Shown here: piece by piece, positions 1 through 6,840 of the stretch
Position numbering within the stretch: position 1 is the stretch's first letter
Layout: every line of letters starts with the position of its first letter
Origin: an uncultured Asticcacaulis sp.
Lineage (GTDB): Bacteria > Pseudomonadota > Alphaproteobacteria > Caulobacterales > Caulobacteraceae
Reading direction: 5' to 3'
Assembly (NCBI GenBank): GCA_946480125.1
Contig: CAMLIY010000015.1
Coordinates: forward strand, 1 to 23,987
Length of the DNA stretch: 23,987 nt
Made by a program: the position numbers and the translations under genes
The notes under the pieces: generated by a model
What the model was told of the DNA's origin: nothing
What the model saw: only the letters and a program-made list of their open reading frames with translations
The model's database searches: none

Positions 1-354
1 CCGGCGCGACGCGCCGCCCTGGGCATAGATCCGGAGCGCTGGCGCGAGCTGGCGCGCGTCGCCATGGGCTGGGTCGATGACCAGTACCCGGATGAGCATA
101 TGCGCTACGTCCGCAATCGGACCCGCCTGACGGCACCCGTAGGCCAGGATGGCGAGGCCAATCCCTGCCTGCGCCTGGTTGAGGAGGTCGATCGCAGGCT
201 CGATCCGCCGCCGCCGGCTGTGTACCGGCCGGGGCTCGATCGCGACGCGCTGGCGGCCGACAATGGCGACGAAATCAAGCGGCTGGCCGAACTGGTCCTA
301 AGCCGATGTGCCGGCCACCAGGCCGTTGAAAATGCCGCGAAAGCGGTCAGGTAG
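1..354 (+). CDS. Partial hypothetical protein (5' end outside window)
   Basis: The frame is open from the first base of the window to a TAG at 352-354, giving at least 117 residues. The true start probably lies upstream, although an ATG at 64 would also give a 96-residue product. The visible protein is rich in Arg, Asp and Glu, with Trp residues near the start (ERWRELARVAMGWVDDQYPD) and a proline run (DPPPPAVY) in the middle. I see no membrane segment, signal peptide or catalytic motif, and I do not recognise the family. It is followed after 53 bases by an HTH gene in the same direction, so it probably belongs to the early/regulatory phage operon. Its function is unknown. Confidence 0.5.
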   Translation, partial: PARRAALGIDPERWRELARVAMGWVDDQYPDEHMRYVRNRTRLTAPVGQDGEANPCLRLVEEVDRRLDPPPPAVYRPGLDRDALAADNGDEIKRLAELVLSRCAGHQAVENAAKAVR

Positions 355-407
355 CGTGATAGTGCAGGGGATTGGCGTGCGCCAAGAATCATTAAGGAAT
401 ACTGATC

Positions 408-680
408 ATGAGCATGGACTCAACCGTCTGGGCCTTCGGGCAGCGCGGATTGCCTCCTATTCAAAAGCTGGCTCTGCTGATCCTGGCCGACTGCTGGGAG
501 AGCGAAAATGGCGGCTATATTACGGTCGGCTATTTCTGCCGCGAGGTGGAGGTGACGGAAGCCGAGGCTGTCGAGATCGTCGCGGCGCTGGCCGACCGAA
601 GGCTGATCTCCGTTCGGAAGGGCGATTCCGCGCCGTTCCCCGGAGGTCCTCTATTGTTCGATATGCCTGTCCAGGACTGA
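408..680 (+). CDS. Short helix-turn-helix protein, paralogue of the downstream initiator-like gene
   Basis: A 90-residue protein starting at ATG 408, with a TAAGGA ribosome site at 393-398 about nine bases upstream. Its sequence aligns over nearly its whole length with the first 75 or so residues of the next gene: both start MS, have a W-x-F-x-QRGL block at residues 7-14, then an LL-x-LA segment, and a helix-turn-helix ending in R-x-L-[IV]-S. This looks like a winged-helix DNA-binding module of the kind found in phage replication proteins (HTH_36-like; I cannot run a profile). It lacks the repeats and C-terminal part of its neighbour. It may be a regulator or an accessory origin-binding protein, or a leftover of a tandem duplication. 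The gene is only 40 bases from the next one, so they are probably cotranscribed. Confidence 0.7.
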   Translation: MSMDSTVWAFGQRGLPPIQKLALLILADCWESENGGYITVGYFCREVEVTEAEAVEIVAALADRRLISVRKGDSAPFPGGPLLFDMPVQD

Positions 681-720
681 CTGGGGCGCAGGGCGCCCCT
701 TGCGGACACGGGGCGCGCAC

Positions 721-1398
721 ATGAGCCACAAGGCGACGAAATGGGTATTCTGGCAGCGCGGCCTCAAGCCGGGGCCGCGCGTCGTCCTGTTGTGCCTGGC
801 GGAGCACTATAATCCCGATTTTGGGTGCTTCCCTTCGCAGGAACTTATTGCGTTCGAGTGCGAAATATCGCGGGCAAGCGTCAATACGCATTTGGACTTG
901 CTGGAGCGGCGGGGTCTGGTCAGTCGCATTTCGAGCGTTGATCCGGTGACTTACCGGCAGCGGCCGACGCGGTATCATCTCGCCTTCGAGGACGGGTTTC
1001 GACCGGTGCCGGGCGCTGTGCTTTCCGCTGTTAATAATCCTGTGAATAGGGGCAGAAGCCGTGTCCAGAAAATAGACACGGGGCCGTGTCCAAAAACAGG
1101 CAAAAGCCGTGTCCAGAATTTGGACACTAATCTTGTAAAAGATAATAACCGTAAAACACGCGGCCAAAAAAACACGTCATTGGGTCCACCTGTGGAGGGC
1201 ATGCCAAAGTGGTCCGGAGATCCGGCCATCCGTGAGGCGGTTGCCAATGACGTTCGCTATGGCGAGGGGTTTGCCCGCTCCTACATCGACACGGCCAAGC
1301 CCGACGGCTCGGGCGGCATGGTCGCCTTCAGTGGGTTTGCTTTCCAAAAGCTGAGCGGTTGCGCCGCCTTAAGCGGCATTCGGGTGAAGCCGCCTTAG
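721..1398 (+). CDS. Helix-turn-helix replication initiator-like protein
   Basis: A 225-residue protein from ATG 721; an in-frame TTG at 700 is possible but the ATG matches the N-terminus of the paralogue upstream. Residues 1-75 form a predicted winged helix (W-x-FWQRGL, then SRASVNTHLDLLERRGLVSR as the recognition part). The middle (about 112-142) contains the repeated peptides RSRVQKIDT and KSRVQNLDTNLVK, common in phage replication/DnaD-like proteins. The C-terminus has a FARSYIDTAKPDGS segment. The DNA encoding the middle repeats forms iteron-like inverted repeats (1059-1127) followed by AT-rich sequence, the arrangement seen in lambda gene O, where the initiator gene contains its own origin. 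I infer that it binds the origin and recruits host replication proteins. No helicase-loader partner is visible in the window. Confidence 0.65.
   Translation: MSHKATKWVFWQRGLKPGPRVVLLCLAEHYNPDFGCFPSQELIAFECEISRASVNTHLDLLERRGLVSRISSVDPVTYRQRPTRYHLAFEDGFRPVPGAVLSAVNNPVNRGRSRVQKIDTGPCPKTGKSRVQNLDTNLVKDNNRKTRGQKNTSLGPPVEGMPKWSGDPAIREAVANDVRYGEGFARSYIDTAKPDGSGGMVAFSGFAFQKLSGCAALSGIRVKPP
1059..1127 (+). repeat. Iteron-like repeats inside the initiator gene; candidate replication origin
   Basis: The decamer GCCGTGTCCA occurs three times, starting at 1058, 1083 and 1106 (spacing 25 and 23 bases). The first copy is part of an inverted repeat CCGTGTC (1059-1065) / GACACGG (1075-1081). The third is part of a perfect one, GTGTCCA (1109-1115) / TGGACAC (1121-1127), with a five-base centre. 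The middle copy keeps only its left half. An AT-rich stretch follows directly (1128-1180). Size of about 19 bp, palindromic units and a flanking AT-rich region resemble the lambda ori iterons inside gene O. The origin role is inferred. Confidence 0.5.
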
Positions 1399-1460
1399 AC
1401 GCCGGCTGATAGCCTGCCGATGCCTGTCCCTGCTGCCCCTTCCGATTGCGAGTAAAGTCC

Positions 1461-2051
1461 ATGCAAACCCCAGTTCCCCCATCGTCCGACCTGCCCATAG
1501 ATCGGCCTTGGTTGCTGATCTCATACCAGCCAAAGCTTGACGTGGTCGTGGTCCAGCAACTACTGGCTCGGCGGTTTGAGTACTACCGCCCGATGGTCCT
1601 GCGCGAGCGCAAGATCAAGGGCACAACCGTCGTGCTGCCGGCGAGCGCGCTGTATCCGGGGTATATGTTCGTGCGGGCAAAGGACGCTGATAAGCCGGCG
1701 TCGCTATCGGGGATGATTGGCCTGGTGTGGACCTATGGCCGGGGCATCGGCCATGAGGTTATCCAGGGCCATCGGGATGAGGAACAAGAAAACTTCATCC
1801 GTATCGTCACGCCGCCGGCAGATCGGGCGCGGGTCGTGATCGGATTGGGCGATCGGGTGCGGACGCTCGATGGGCTGATTGAGTTCGTCGTCAGTGAGTT
1901 TGTCGGCAATAATCGTGTGGCTGCGCTCAACAGCTTCATGAAGGGTGGGTCACGCCTGATCGTTGATCTGTCAGGGGTTGAGAAAGTGGGGCCGCCACCA
2001 GCGACGCCATCGAAAAAGAAAAAGAAGGGCAAGAAGGGAAGGGGGGCTTGA
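1461..2051 (+). CDS. NusG-family transcription elongation/antitermination protein
   Basis: A 196-residue protein from ATG 1461; a TTG at 1446 in the same frame is a weaker alternative. An NGN-like domain covers about residues 16-115: W17 with the LLISYQP strand, an R-x-FEYYRPM segment (38-45), and the family signature LYPGYMFV at 64-71. A KOW-like region follows at about 128-156 (GLGDRVRTLDG ... GNNRVAAL) and the domain closes with VEKV (174-177). Bacterial NusG and RfaH bind the RNA polymerase clamp and suppress pausing or termination. The last 12 residues are almost all Lys, Gly and Arg, an unusual basic tail that could touch RNA or DNA. The gene lies directly before the long structural operon, so it probably controls late transcription. 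Confidence 0.8.
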   Translation: MQTPVPPSSDLPIDRPWLLISYQPKLDVVVVQQLLARRFEYYRPMVLRERKIKGTTVVLPASALYPGYMFVRAKDADKPASLSGMIGLVWTYGRGIGHEVIQGHRDEEQENFIRIVTPPADRARVVIGLGDRVRTLDGLIEFVVSEFVGNNRVAALNSFMKGGSRLIVDLSGVEKVGPPPATPSKKKKKGKKGRGA

Positions 2052-2206
2052 CGTTCATTCTTCACCAAGCCTATCTCTTGGGTGAGGCGGTGAATGATTC
2101 GTTTCACCCCGATTGCACGGCCGCTGAAATATGCGTGTCGTGCGGATGCTATTCAGGTCCAGCCCTGAAATCCCTCGAAAAAGCTAATCAAATCAATGCG
2201 ATGTGA
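2048..2206 (+). CDS. Tiny Cys-rich hypothetical protein
   Basis: A 52-residue frame starts at TTG 2048 and overlaps the TGA of the NusG-like gene by three bases (TTGA overlap). A purine-rich, SD-like run (AAGGGAAGGGGGG, ending 2046) sits just upstream. The product contains CVSCGCYSG near residue 29, a compact three-cysteine cluster that could bind a metal; there is another Cys at 23. No family is recognised. In its favour are the stop/start overlap and the ribosome site. Against it are the TTG start, the short length and the fact that part of the frame coincides with the TCACC/GGTGA-rich segment. It may not be expressed. Confidence 0.35.
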   Translation: MTFILHQAYLLGEAVNDSFHPDCTAAEICVSCGCYSGPALKSLEKANQINAM

Positions 2207-2340
2207 GGCGACCCCCGCCCCCTTTCGGGTCCTTCCCTGGCCGGCCTCCATATACGGTGAGGCAGAGGGCAGAGGTTTATTAGTAATAGGGTTTGAATAG
2301 TTTTCACCGCTGTCACCTTATCACCTTGAAGGAATTCACC
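2062..2340. promoter_or_regulatory. TCACC/GGTGA-rich region before terminase; possible packaging or operator site
   Basis: The pentamer TCACC or its complement GGTGA occurs nine times in 279 bases: TCACC at 2062, 2104, 2304, 2313, 2321 and 2336; GGTGA at 2081, 2089 and 2256. GGTGAA (2089-2094) and TTCACC (2103-2108) form an inverted repeat, and GGTGAGGC is repeated at 2081 and 2256. From 2207 to 2348 there is no supported gene; that part holds GC-rich sequence, an AT-rich patch (2278-2300) and the four closely spaced TCACC copies. Position just upstream of the small terminase gene fits a cos/pac-type binding site or an operator/promoter region. Function is inferred. Confidence 0.35.
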
Positions 2341-2348
2341 TTTTTGCC

Positions 2349-2984
2349 ATGACCTTGATGAACCGAGCGCAGTATGCCGAGCACTGCAAGGTGGTTCCCA
2401 CGGCGGTAACGAAGTGGAAGGACTGGCTGGTAAAGGTCGAAGATCCGGACCGGCAGGGTAAATTCCTGATCGATGTCGAGGCATCTGACGCGGCCAGGCG
2501 GGCAAGGGTCGACACGACAACAGGTCGACCTCGCAAAGATGACGGTCCTGTCGGCGAGCAGCTTGCTCAGGCCACCACAGCGGTTCTGCCGGGCATCGGC
2601 ATTCCAGCGAAGATGTCTCTTATGGAAGAGGCCCGCCTGGAGCACCTCCGGGAACGGACCATGCGCCAGCAGCTCGATCGGGCGGCACTTGTCGGCCAGT
2701 TGTTGCCTCTCGAAGAATACACAACGCGCGCCAGTGACATGGGGCGGATGATTCGGGAACGGGCCCATGCCCTGGTCAGGCAGCATTCCGAGCGGTTGGC
2801 TGCCGAAACAGAGCCGCGAAAAATCGTCGCCATCCTGGCTGACGCGCTCGACCTGATGTTCAACCAGGTCGCCGAGGACCTGGACAGGCAGGCTGACGAC
2901 GAACAGCGAGCAGACGCGGTGCTCGCCGATGTCGAAGCCGCCGACCAGGCGCAAACCGAACTGGAGCTAGACGACCCCACATGA
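2349..2984 (+). CDS. Terminase small subunit (Nu1-like)
   Basis: A 211-residue protein that should recognise phage DNA and bring it to the large terminase for packaging. Residues 5-30 (RAQYAEHCKVVPTAVTKWKD) look like the winged-helix DNA-binding head of lambda Nu1-type subunits. A helical, charged middle segment (90-180; MEEARLEHLRERTMRQQ) probably gives oligomerisation, and the tail is acidic (residues 175-211), suited to contact the large subunit. Assignment rests strongly on its position: its TGA overlaps the ATG of the GpA-type large terminase by four bases (ATGA). The start is ATG 2349; the AAGGAA at 2329-2334 is somewhat far, so ATG 2358 is an alternative that would still leave the HTH intact. 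Confidence 0.8.
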   Translation: MTLMNRAQYAEHCKVVPTAVTKWKDWLVKVEDPDRQGKFLIDVEASDAARRARVDTTTGRPRKDDGPVGEQLAQATTAVLPGIGIPAKMSLMEEARLEHLRERTMRQQLDRAALVGQLLPLEEYTTRASDMGRMIRERAHALVRQHSERLAAETEPRKIVAILADALDLMFNQVAEDLDRQADDEQRADAVLADVEAADQAQTELELDDPT

Positions 2985-5131
2985 ATGCCAGGGTCACGTT
3001 CAACCCCGTCATATCGGAGTTGCTGACCAAGAACGGCGCGCAGATCAACAGGGCCTTTGCCTCCGGATTGAAGCCGCCTCCGAAAATTGGGGTCGACGAA
3101 TGGGCGGTAAAGTACCGTCGATTTGCCGACGATGCACCCATACCTGGTCCCTGGCGCCATGAGACGGCGATCTACCTTAAGGAAATCATGCAGGCCTTAT
3201 CGCCGCATGATCCGACACCTGAAATTCCGGTCATCAAGTGCGCCCAGTCGGGCGGCTCGGCGTCCGGTGAAAACTGGCTGGCCTTTATCGCGGATAACGC
3301 GCCTGGGCCTACCATGTACGTCCAGGCGACCATCACGGCCGCGAAAGACTGGCTGGCAGAAAAATTCTGGCCGATGGTCGAAAGCACGCCGAAGCTGGAT
3401 CCGAAACGGGGCGGCGCCATCCTTGCGAAGAATTCGCGGGATGGTGAAGGCTCGACCGGGTTGCGCGTGCGCTTCAAGCGTGGTTCGTATCTGCTGATCG
3501 CCGGCGCCAATTCGGCGGCCACGTTGCGACAACACTCGATCAAGAATGCCTTTGAGGACGATCTCGACCAGTTTCCGGATGACCTAGACAAGCAGGGGTC
3601 GCCCGAGGCCATGGTCTCGGCCCGCCTGACGACCTACCGCCGACAGGGCATCTCCAAGCGCCTTAAGGTGTCGACCCCGACCAATGCTGGGGCATCGAAG
3701 ATCGAGGCGGCATACCTGAAGAGCGATCAGCGGAAGTTTTACTTCAAATGCCAGGAATGCGGTGCGCGTTTCGAGCCGGTCTTCGAGGATCTGCAATGGC
3801 CTGAAGGTCGGCCTGAGCAAACCTGCCTGGTGGCGCCCTGCTGTGGCGGGGTCCATCAGCACTGGCAAAAGCCTTTCATGTCGTTCGATGACGGCTGGCT
3901 GCCGACTGTCGAGGTGGACGGGGTAAAGCCGCCGCGCGTCACGCAGAGCGAAAACGACTTCCAGGGGTGGCGAAATCGTGAAACTCACGTCCTGAATAAA
4001 GGTTATTCGATCCCCGGAATCATTTCTGCCTTCGTAACCTGGGCGGAAATGGCGATCGGCTTCGCGGACGCCCAGGGCGACGTGAATAAACTTCGCACCT
4101 GGACCAACCTGGTCAAGGGTGAAACCTTCCAGATCAAGGGCGATGCGCCGCCGGCCGAGGAGCTGGAATTGCTGCGCGAACAGGACTGGGGGCGGGGTCA
4201 GGTGCCATGGGGGCCTTGTGTCTTCACCATGGGCTGTGACGTCCAGGGCGACGGGATCTACTGGGTAAAGAAGGGCTGGTATTTCGGCCTGGAAAACTGG
4301 ACCATGGATCACGGCTTCATTCCCGGCAGTACCGACGTGGCCGGCGAGGGCGCATGGGCCCAGCTCGAAGAGATCGAAAAACAGACCTTTGTCATGCCGG
4401 GCGGCAAGGCGCTCGGGCTGGAAATGACCTGTGTGGACGCGGGTTATAACACGGAAGCCGCAAAGGCCTTCTGTTCGCGGTCGCCGCGCCGTCTAGCGAT
4501 CTTCGGCCGCGCCGGCTGGGCCCTGCCTATTCTTGGTCGCGGCATGGCGCTCAGTTACGATCGCTACAAGCCGAAAGGTCGGGCAAAGAAAAAGCCCGGC
4601 GAAGAGGCATATCTGGTCGGCACCTATGGCGCGAAACTCAGCTTTTATGGGTTTCTCAAGTCGTCGATCGACAGTGTGAAGGCGGCGTTGGCCGGTCAGC
4701 AGCCGGAAAAAGGGCGAGGTCGAACCCATTTCGGACGCGACGCCAGCACGGATTACTTCGAGATGCTCACCTCGGAAACCTGCGTTGTTAAAATGAAGAA
4801 TGGCCTGCCATCGCGTGTGTGGGAGGTCATGGCCGGCAAGCAGAACCACTATCTCGACTGCGAGATCTACAATCGCGCTGCCGCTGAGGCGATTGGCTTG
4901 GACGGACGCTCAGAGGCGGATTGGCAAGTTTTGCAGGGTGACCGTTACGCGTCGAAGGATCCGGGCCAGGGCGATTTGATCGCCCTGGCAAACGCCCCTC
5001 ACCAGCCGTCGGCGACTACTGTCGCCCCAGTACCGGGATCGCCCGTCAAACATCAACCACCCGTTGCGCCAACCAAGACAGGCGCGGCCTGGGTGCCCCG
5101 TAAGGAGAACTGGTTTAATGCCCGCACCTGA
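2981..5131 (+). CDS. Terminase large subunit, GpA family
   Basis: A 716-residue packaging motor, a little longer than lambda gpA (641). The ATPase half shows an atypical Walker A (KCAQSGGSASGE, 86-97) with Lys at the front of the loop, as in lambda gpA, and no canonical GK[ST]. A Walker B-like FEDDLDQFPDD follows at 191-201, with Asp where many relatives have Glu, and STPT (231-234) is a likely coupling motif. A CxxC at 257/260 pairs with CC at 287/288 as a probable zinc-binding insert. The nuclease half contains MGCDVQGDG (D420) and CVDAGYN (D486) as likely metal ligands. The C-terminal 40 residues are proline-rich and probably disordered. Translation is coupled to the small subunit and its end overlaps the gpW-like gene by 14 bases. 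Confidence 0.95.
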   Translation: MNARVTFNPVISELLTKNGAQINRAFASGLKPPPKIGVDEWAVKYRRFADDAPIPGPWRHETAIYLKEIMQALSPHDPTPEIPVIKCAQSGGSASGENWLAFIADNAPGPTMYVQATITAAKDWLAEKFWPMVESTPKLDPKRGGAILAKNSRDGEGSTGLRVRFKRGSYLLIAGANSAATLRQHSIKNAFEDDLDQFPDDLDKQGSPEAMVSARLTTYRRQGISKRLKVSTPTNAGASKIEAAYLKSDQRKFYFKCQECGARFEPVFEDLQWPEGRPEQTCLVAPCCGGVHQHWQKPFMSFDDGWLPTVEVDGVKPPRVTQSENDFQGWRNRETHVLNKGYSIPGIISAFVTWAEMAIGFADAQGDVNKLRTWTNLVKGETFQIKGDAPPAEELELLREQDWGRGQVPWGPCVFTMGCDVQGDGIYWVKKGWYFGLENWTMDHGFIPGSTDVAGEGAWAQLEEIEKQTFVMPGGKALGLEMTCVDAGYNTEAAKAFCSRSPRRLAIFGRAGWALPILGRGMALSYDRYKPKGRAKKKPGEEAYLVGTYGAKLSFYGFLKSSIDSVKAALAGQQPEKGRGRTHFGRDASTDYFEMLTSETCVVKMKNGLPSRVWEVMAGKQNHYLDCEIYNRAAAEAIGLDGRSEADWQVLQGDRYASKDPGQGDLIALANAPHQPSATTVAPVPGSPVKHQPPVAPTKTGAAWVPRKENWFNART

Positions 5132-5333
5132 TTATGCCACGGAAATCGCGCAGCTCGAGGCCGGGCTTTCCAGTGGTGAAGCAACTATCGAGGACGAAAA
5201 GGTAGGGCGCGTGACCTATCGCAGCGTCACCGAAATCACGACGGCGCTGCAGTATTTCCGTGACAAGGTGGCCGCCGGCACGCCCGGCGCCGCAGTGCCG
5301 TTCGTCACGGCCGCCAGCTTTAGCCGGTACTGA
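5118..5333 (+). CDS. Head-tail joining protein, gpW-like
   Basis: A 71-residue protein, close to lambda gpW (68). It starts at ATG 5118, with AAGGAG at 5102-5107, inside the end of the terminase gene. The layout matches gpW: an N-terminal helix (YATEIAQLEAGLSSGEAT), a beta hairpin (DEKVGRVTYRSVT), a second helix (EITTALQYFRDKVA) and a flexible tail ending in F and Y. gpW closes the packaged head at the portal and forms part of the neck. Gene order terminase-W-portal is the lambda order, and only two bases separate its stop from the portal start. An in-frame start further upstream at 5064 is possible but would bury the first 18 residues deep in the terminase gene. Confidence 0.85.
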   Translation: MPAPDYATEIAQLEAGLSSGEATIEDEKVGRVTYRSVTEITTALQYFRDKVAAGTPGAAVPFVTAASFSRY

Positions 5334-5335
5334 CT

Positions 5336-6826
5336 ATGAACCTGGCTGAATTGATTGACCGCGCGATCGAACCTTTCGCGCCGAAACTGGCCTATTCACG
5401 TGCCGCCTGGCGGAACGCCACATCCGCTGTTCGGCAATATGATGCCGCCGCACCGTCGCGCCTTACCCAGGGCTGGCGCAGGACCGGGAACAGCGCCAAC
5501 ACAGAGATCGCCCGCGGCCTCAAGGGGCTGCGTAATGGCGCTCACGAGCTGGTGCGTAATAACAAGACGGCCGACGCTGCCGCCCGACAATTTACCGCTC
5601 ATGTGGTAGGCAATGGTATTACGATCACCATGCACCACCCGGATCCTGCCGTGCGCGATCGTGCGCAGGAGGAATGGGACGACTGGGCGGAATCGGAGGT
5701 TGATGGCCGCAATGATTTTTATGGTGTCCAGAAGCTGGATTGCCGTACCTGGTTTGTGGGTGGGGAGGCGCTCAATGTCTGGTCCAGCCGTCACGGTTAC
5801 AGCGATCGTGTCCGCGTCTATGAAGGCCATTTCCTAGATGAGGATAAAAACGATGACAACACGGTCCAGGGCGTCCAGTTTAACCAGTATAATGAACGGT
5901 TGAACTACTGGCTTTTCGACAAGCATCCGGGCGACACAGGCTGGAAAGGGCAGTCACGCCCCTTCGCCGCCGAGAATATCGATCATATATTCGAGGAATT
6001 GCGGGCTGGGCAGGTGCGAGGCGTAAGCATGCTGGCCTCCTCGATGCTGGATATCAAAGACCATGGTGAGCTGAAAGAAGCCATCATGATGAAAAAGAAG
6101 GTACAGGCCTGCCTGTCCGTCATCATCACACCAGGCGAGGGAAGCGGTGCGCCGGGGCCTTTCAGCCAGTTGCAAGAAAACCCGTCAGGCGGTCCGCTGA
6201 TCGAGAATCTGGTGCCAGGGTCAATTCTTCATGGCCGCGCTGGCGACCAGGTGACGGCAATCGAGCCATCGGCCGATGGTGACAGCGTCGACTTTCGCAC
6301 CAAGGAGCTGGCAGGTATCGGTGCGGTGACAGTGCCTTACCATTTGCTGACCGGCGATGTCTCCCAGGCAAATTATTCGAGCCTTCGCGCAGCCATGCTG
6401 GGCTTTTGGGCCTTGCTCGACGACTGGCAGGATAATGTCATGCTGCCGTTCGTAATGAAACCGGCCTTCAAGCGCCGCATGTATGCGCTGTACCTCAAGA
6501 CGGGGGACAAGCGTTACCTGCAGGTGAAACCGGAATATGCCATGCCGGTGCGTCGCTTCATCGACCCGATCAAGGATGTGGCCGGCGAAGTGGCCGAGAT
6601 TCGCGCAGGCTTTAAGACCCAGGCGAAGGCCTTGGCAGAGCGCGGCACGACCGTTTCGCAGTTCGTAAAGGCCAAGGCCAGTGAACAAAAGCAATTCGAT
6701 GACGCCGGCGTCGTTATTGAGACCGATGTCCGCCGGGTGACCGACTCCGGCATTCTCCAGGCGGCCGTCGGCTATATCGCGCCGACTGGGGACAAGTCCG
6801 GCGCCAAGGCTACCCCCAAACCCTAA
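5336..6826 (+). CDS. Portal protein, gpB/Phage_portal_2 family
   Basis: A 496-residue protein forming the ring at the special head vertex through which DNA enters and leaves. Family features are the N-terminal RQYDAAAPSRLTQGWRRTGNSANTE-type segment, where a lambda-type portal anchors, followed by R-N-N-x-x-A-D-AAA-R-Q (around 73-85), the turn VVGNGITI (about 90-97), the WDDWAE core helix, and the C-terminal PVRRFIDPIKDVAGEVAEIRAGF stretch that many lambda-type portals share (a PxK-E-V-A pattern). The length is usual for the family. The start is ATG 5336, two bases after the gpW-like stop. The C-terminal 30 residues are low-complexity. I see no break or frameshift. Confidence 0.95.
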   Translation: MNLAELIDRAIEPFAPKLAYSRAAWRNATSAVRQYDAAAPSRLTQGWRRTGNSANTEIARGLKGLRNGAHELVRNNKTADAAARQFTAHVVGNGITITMHHPDPAVRDRAQEEWDDWAESEVDGRNDFYGVQKLDCRTWFVGGEALNVWSSRHGYSDRVRVYEGHFLDEDKNDDNTVQGVQFNQYNERLNYWLFDKHPGDTGWKGQSRPFAAENIDHIFEELRAGQVRGVSMLASSMLDIKDHGELKEAIMMKKKVQACLSVIITPGEGSGAPGPFSQLQENPSGGPLIENLVPGSILHGRAGDQVTAIEPSADGDSVDFRTKELAGIGAVTVPYHLLTGDVSQANYSSLRAAMLGFWALLDDWQDNVMLPFVMKPAFKRRMYALYLKTGDKRYLQVKPEYAMPVRRFIDPIKDVAGEVAEIRAGFKTQAKALAERGTTVSQFVKAKASEQKQFDDAGVVIETDVRRVTDSGILQAAVGYIAPTGDKSGAKATPKP

Positions 6827-6840
6827 TCCGAGGACATTCG

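Noticed and set aside
308..724. 138-residue + strand frame overlapping the first two HTH genes
   Set aside because: It overlaps genes with clear family resemblance, has an Arg/Gly-rich translation without motifs and lacks a ribosome site.
2210..2233. GACCC/GGGTC pairing that could be a terminator after the tiny Cys-rich frame
   Set aside because: The stem has only five base pairs, a long loop and no T tract.
5064..5117. Upstream in-frame start for the gpW-like protein
   Set aside because: The ATG at 5118 has an AAGGAG site and gives the family length.
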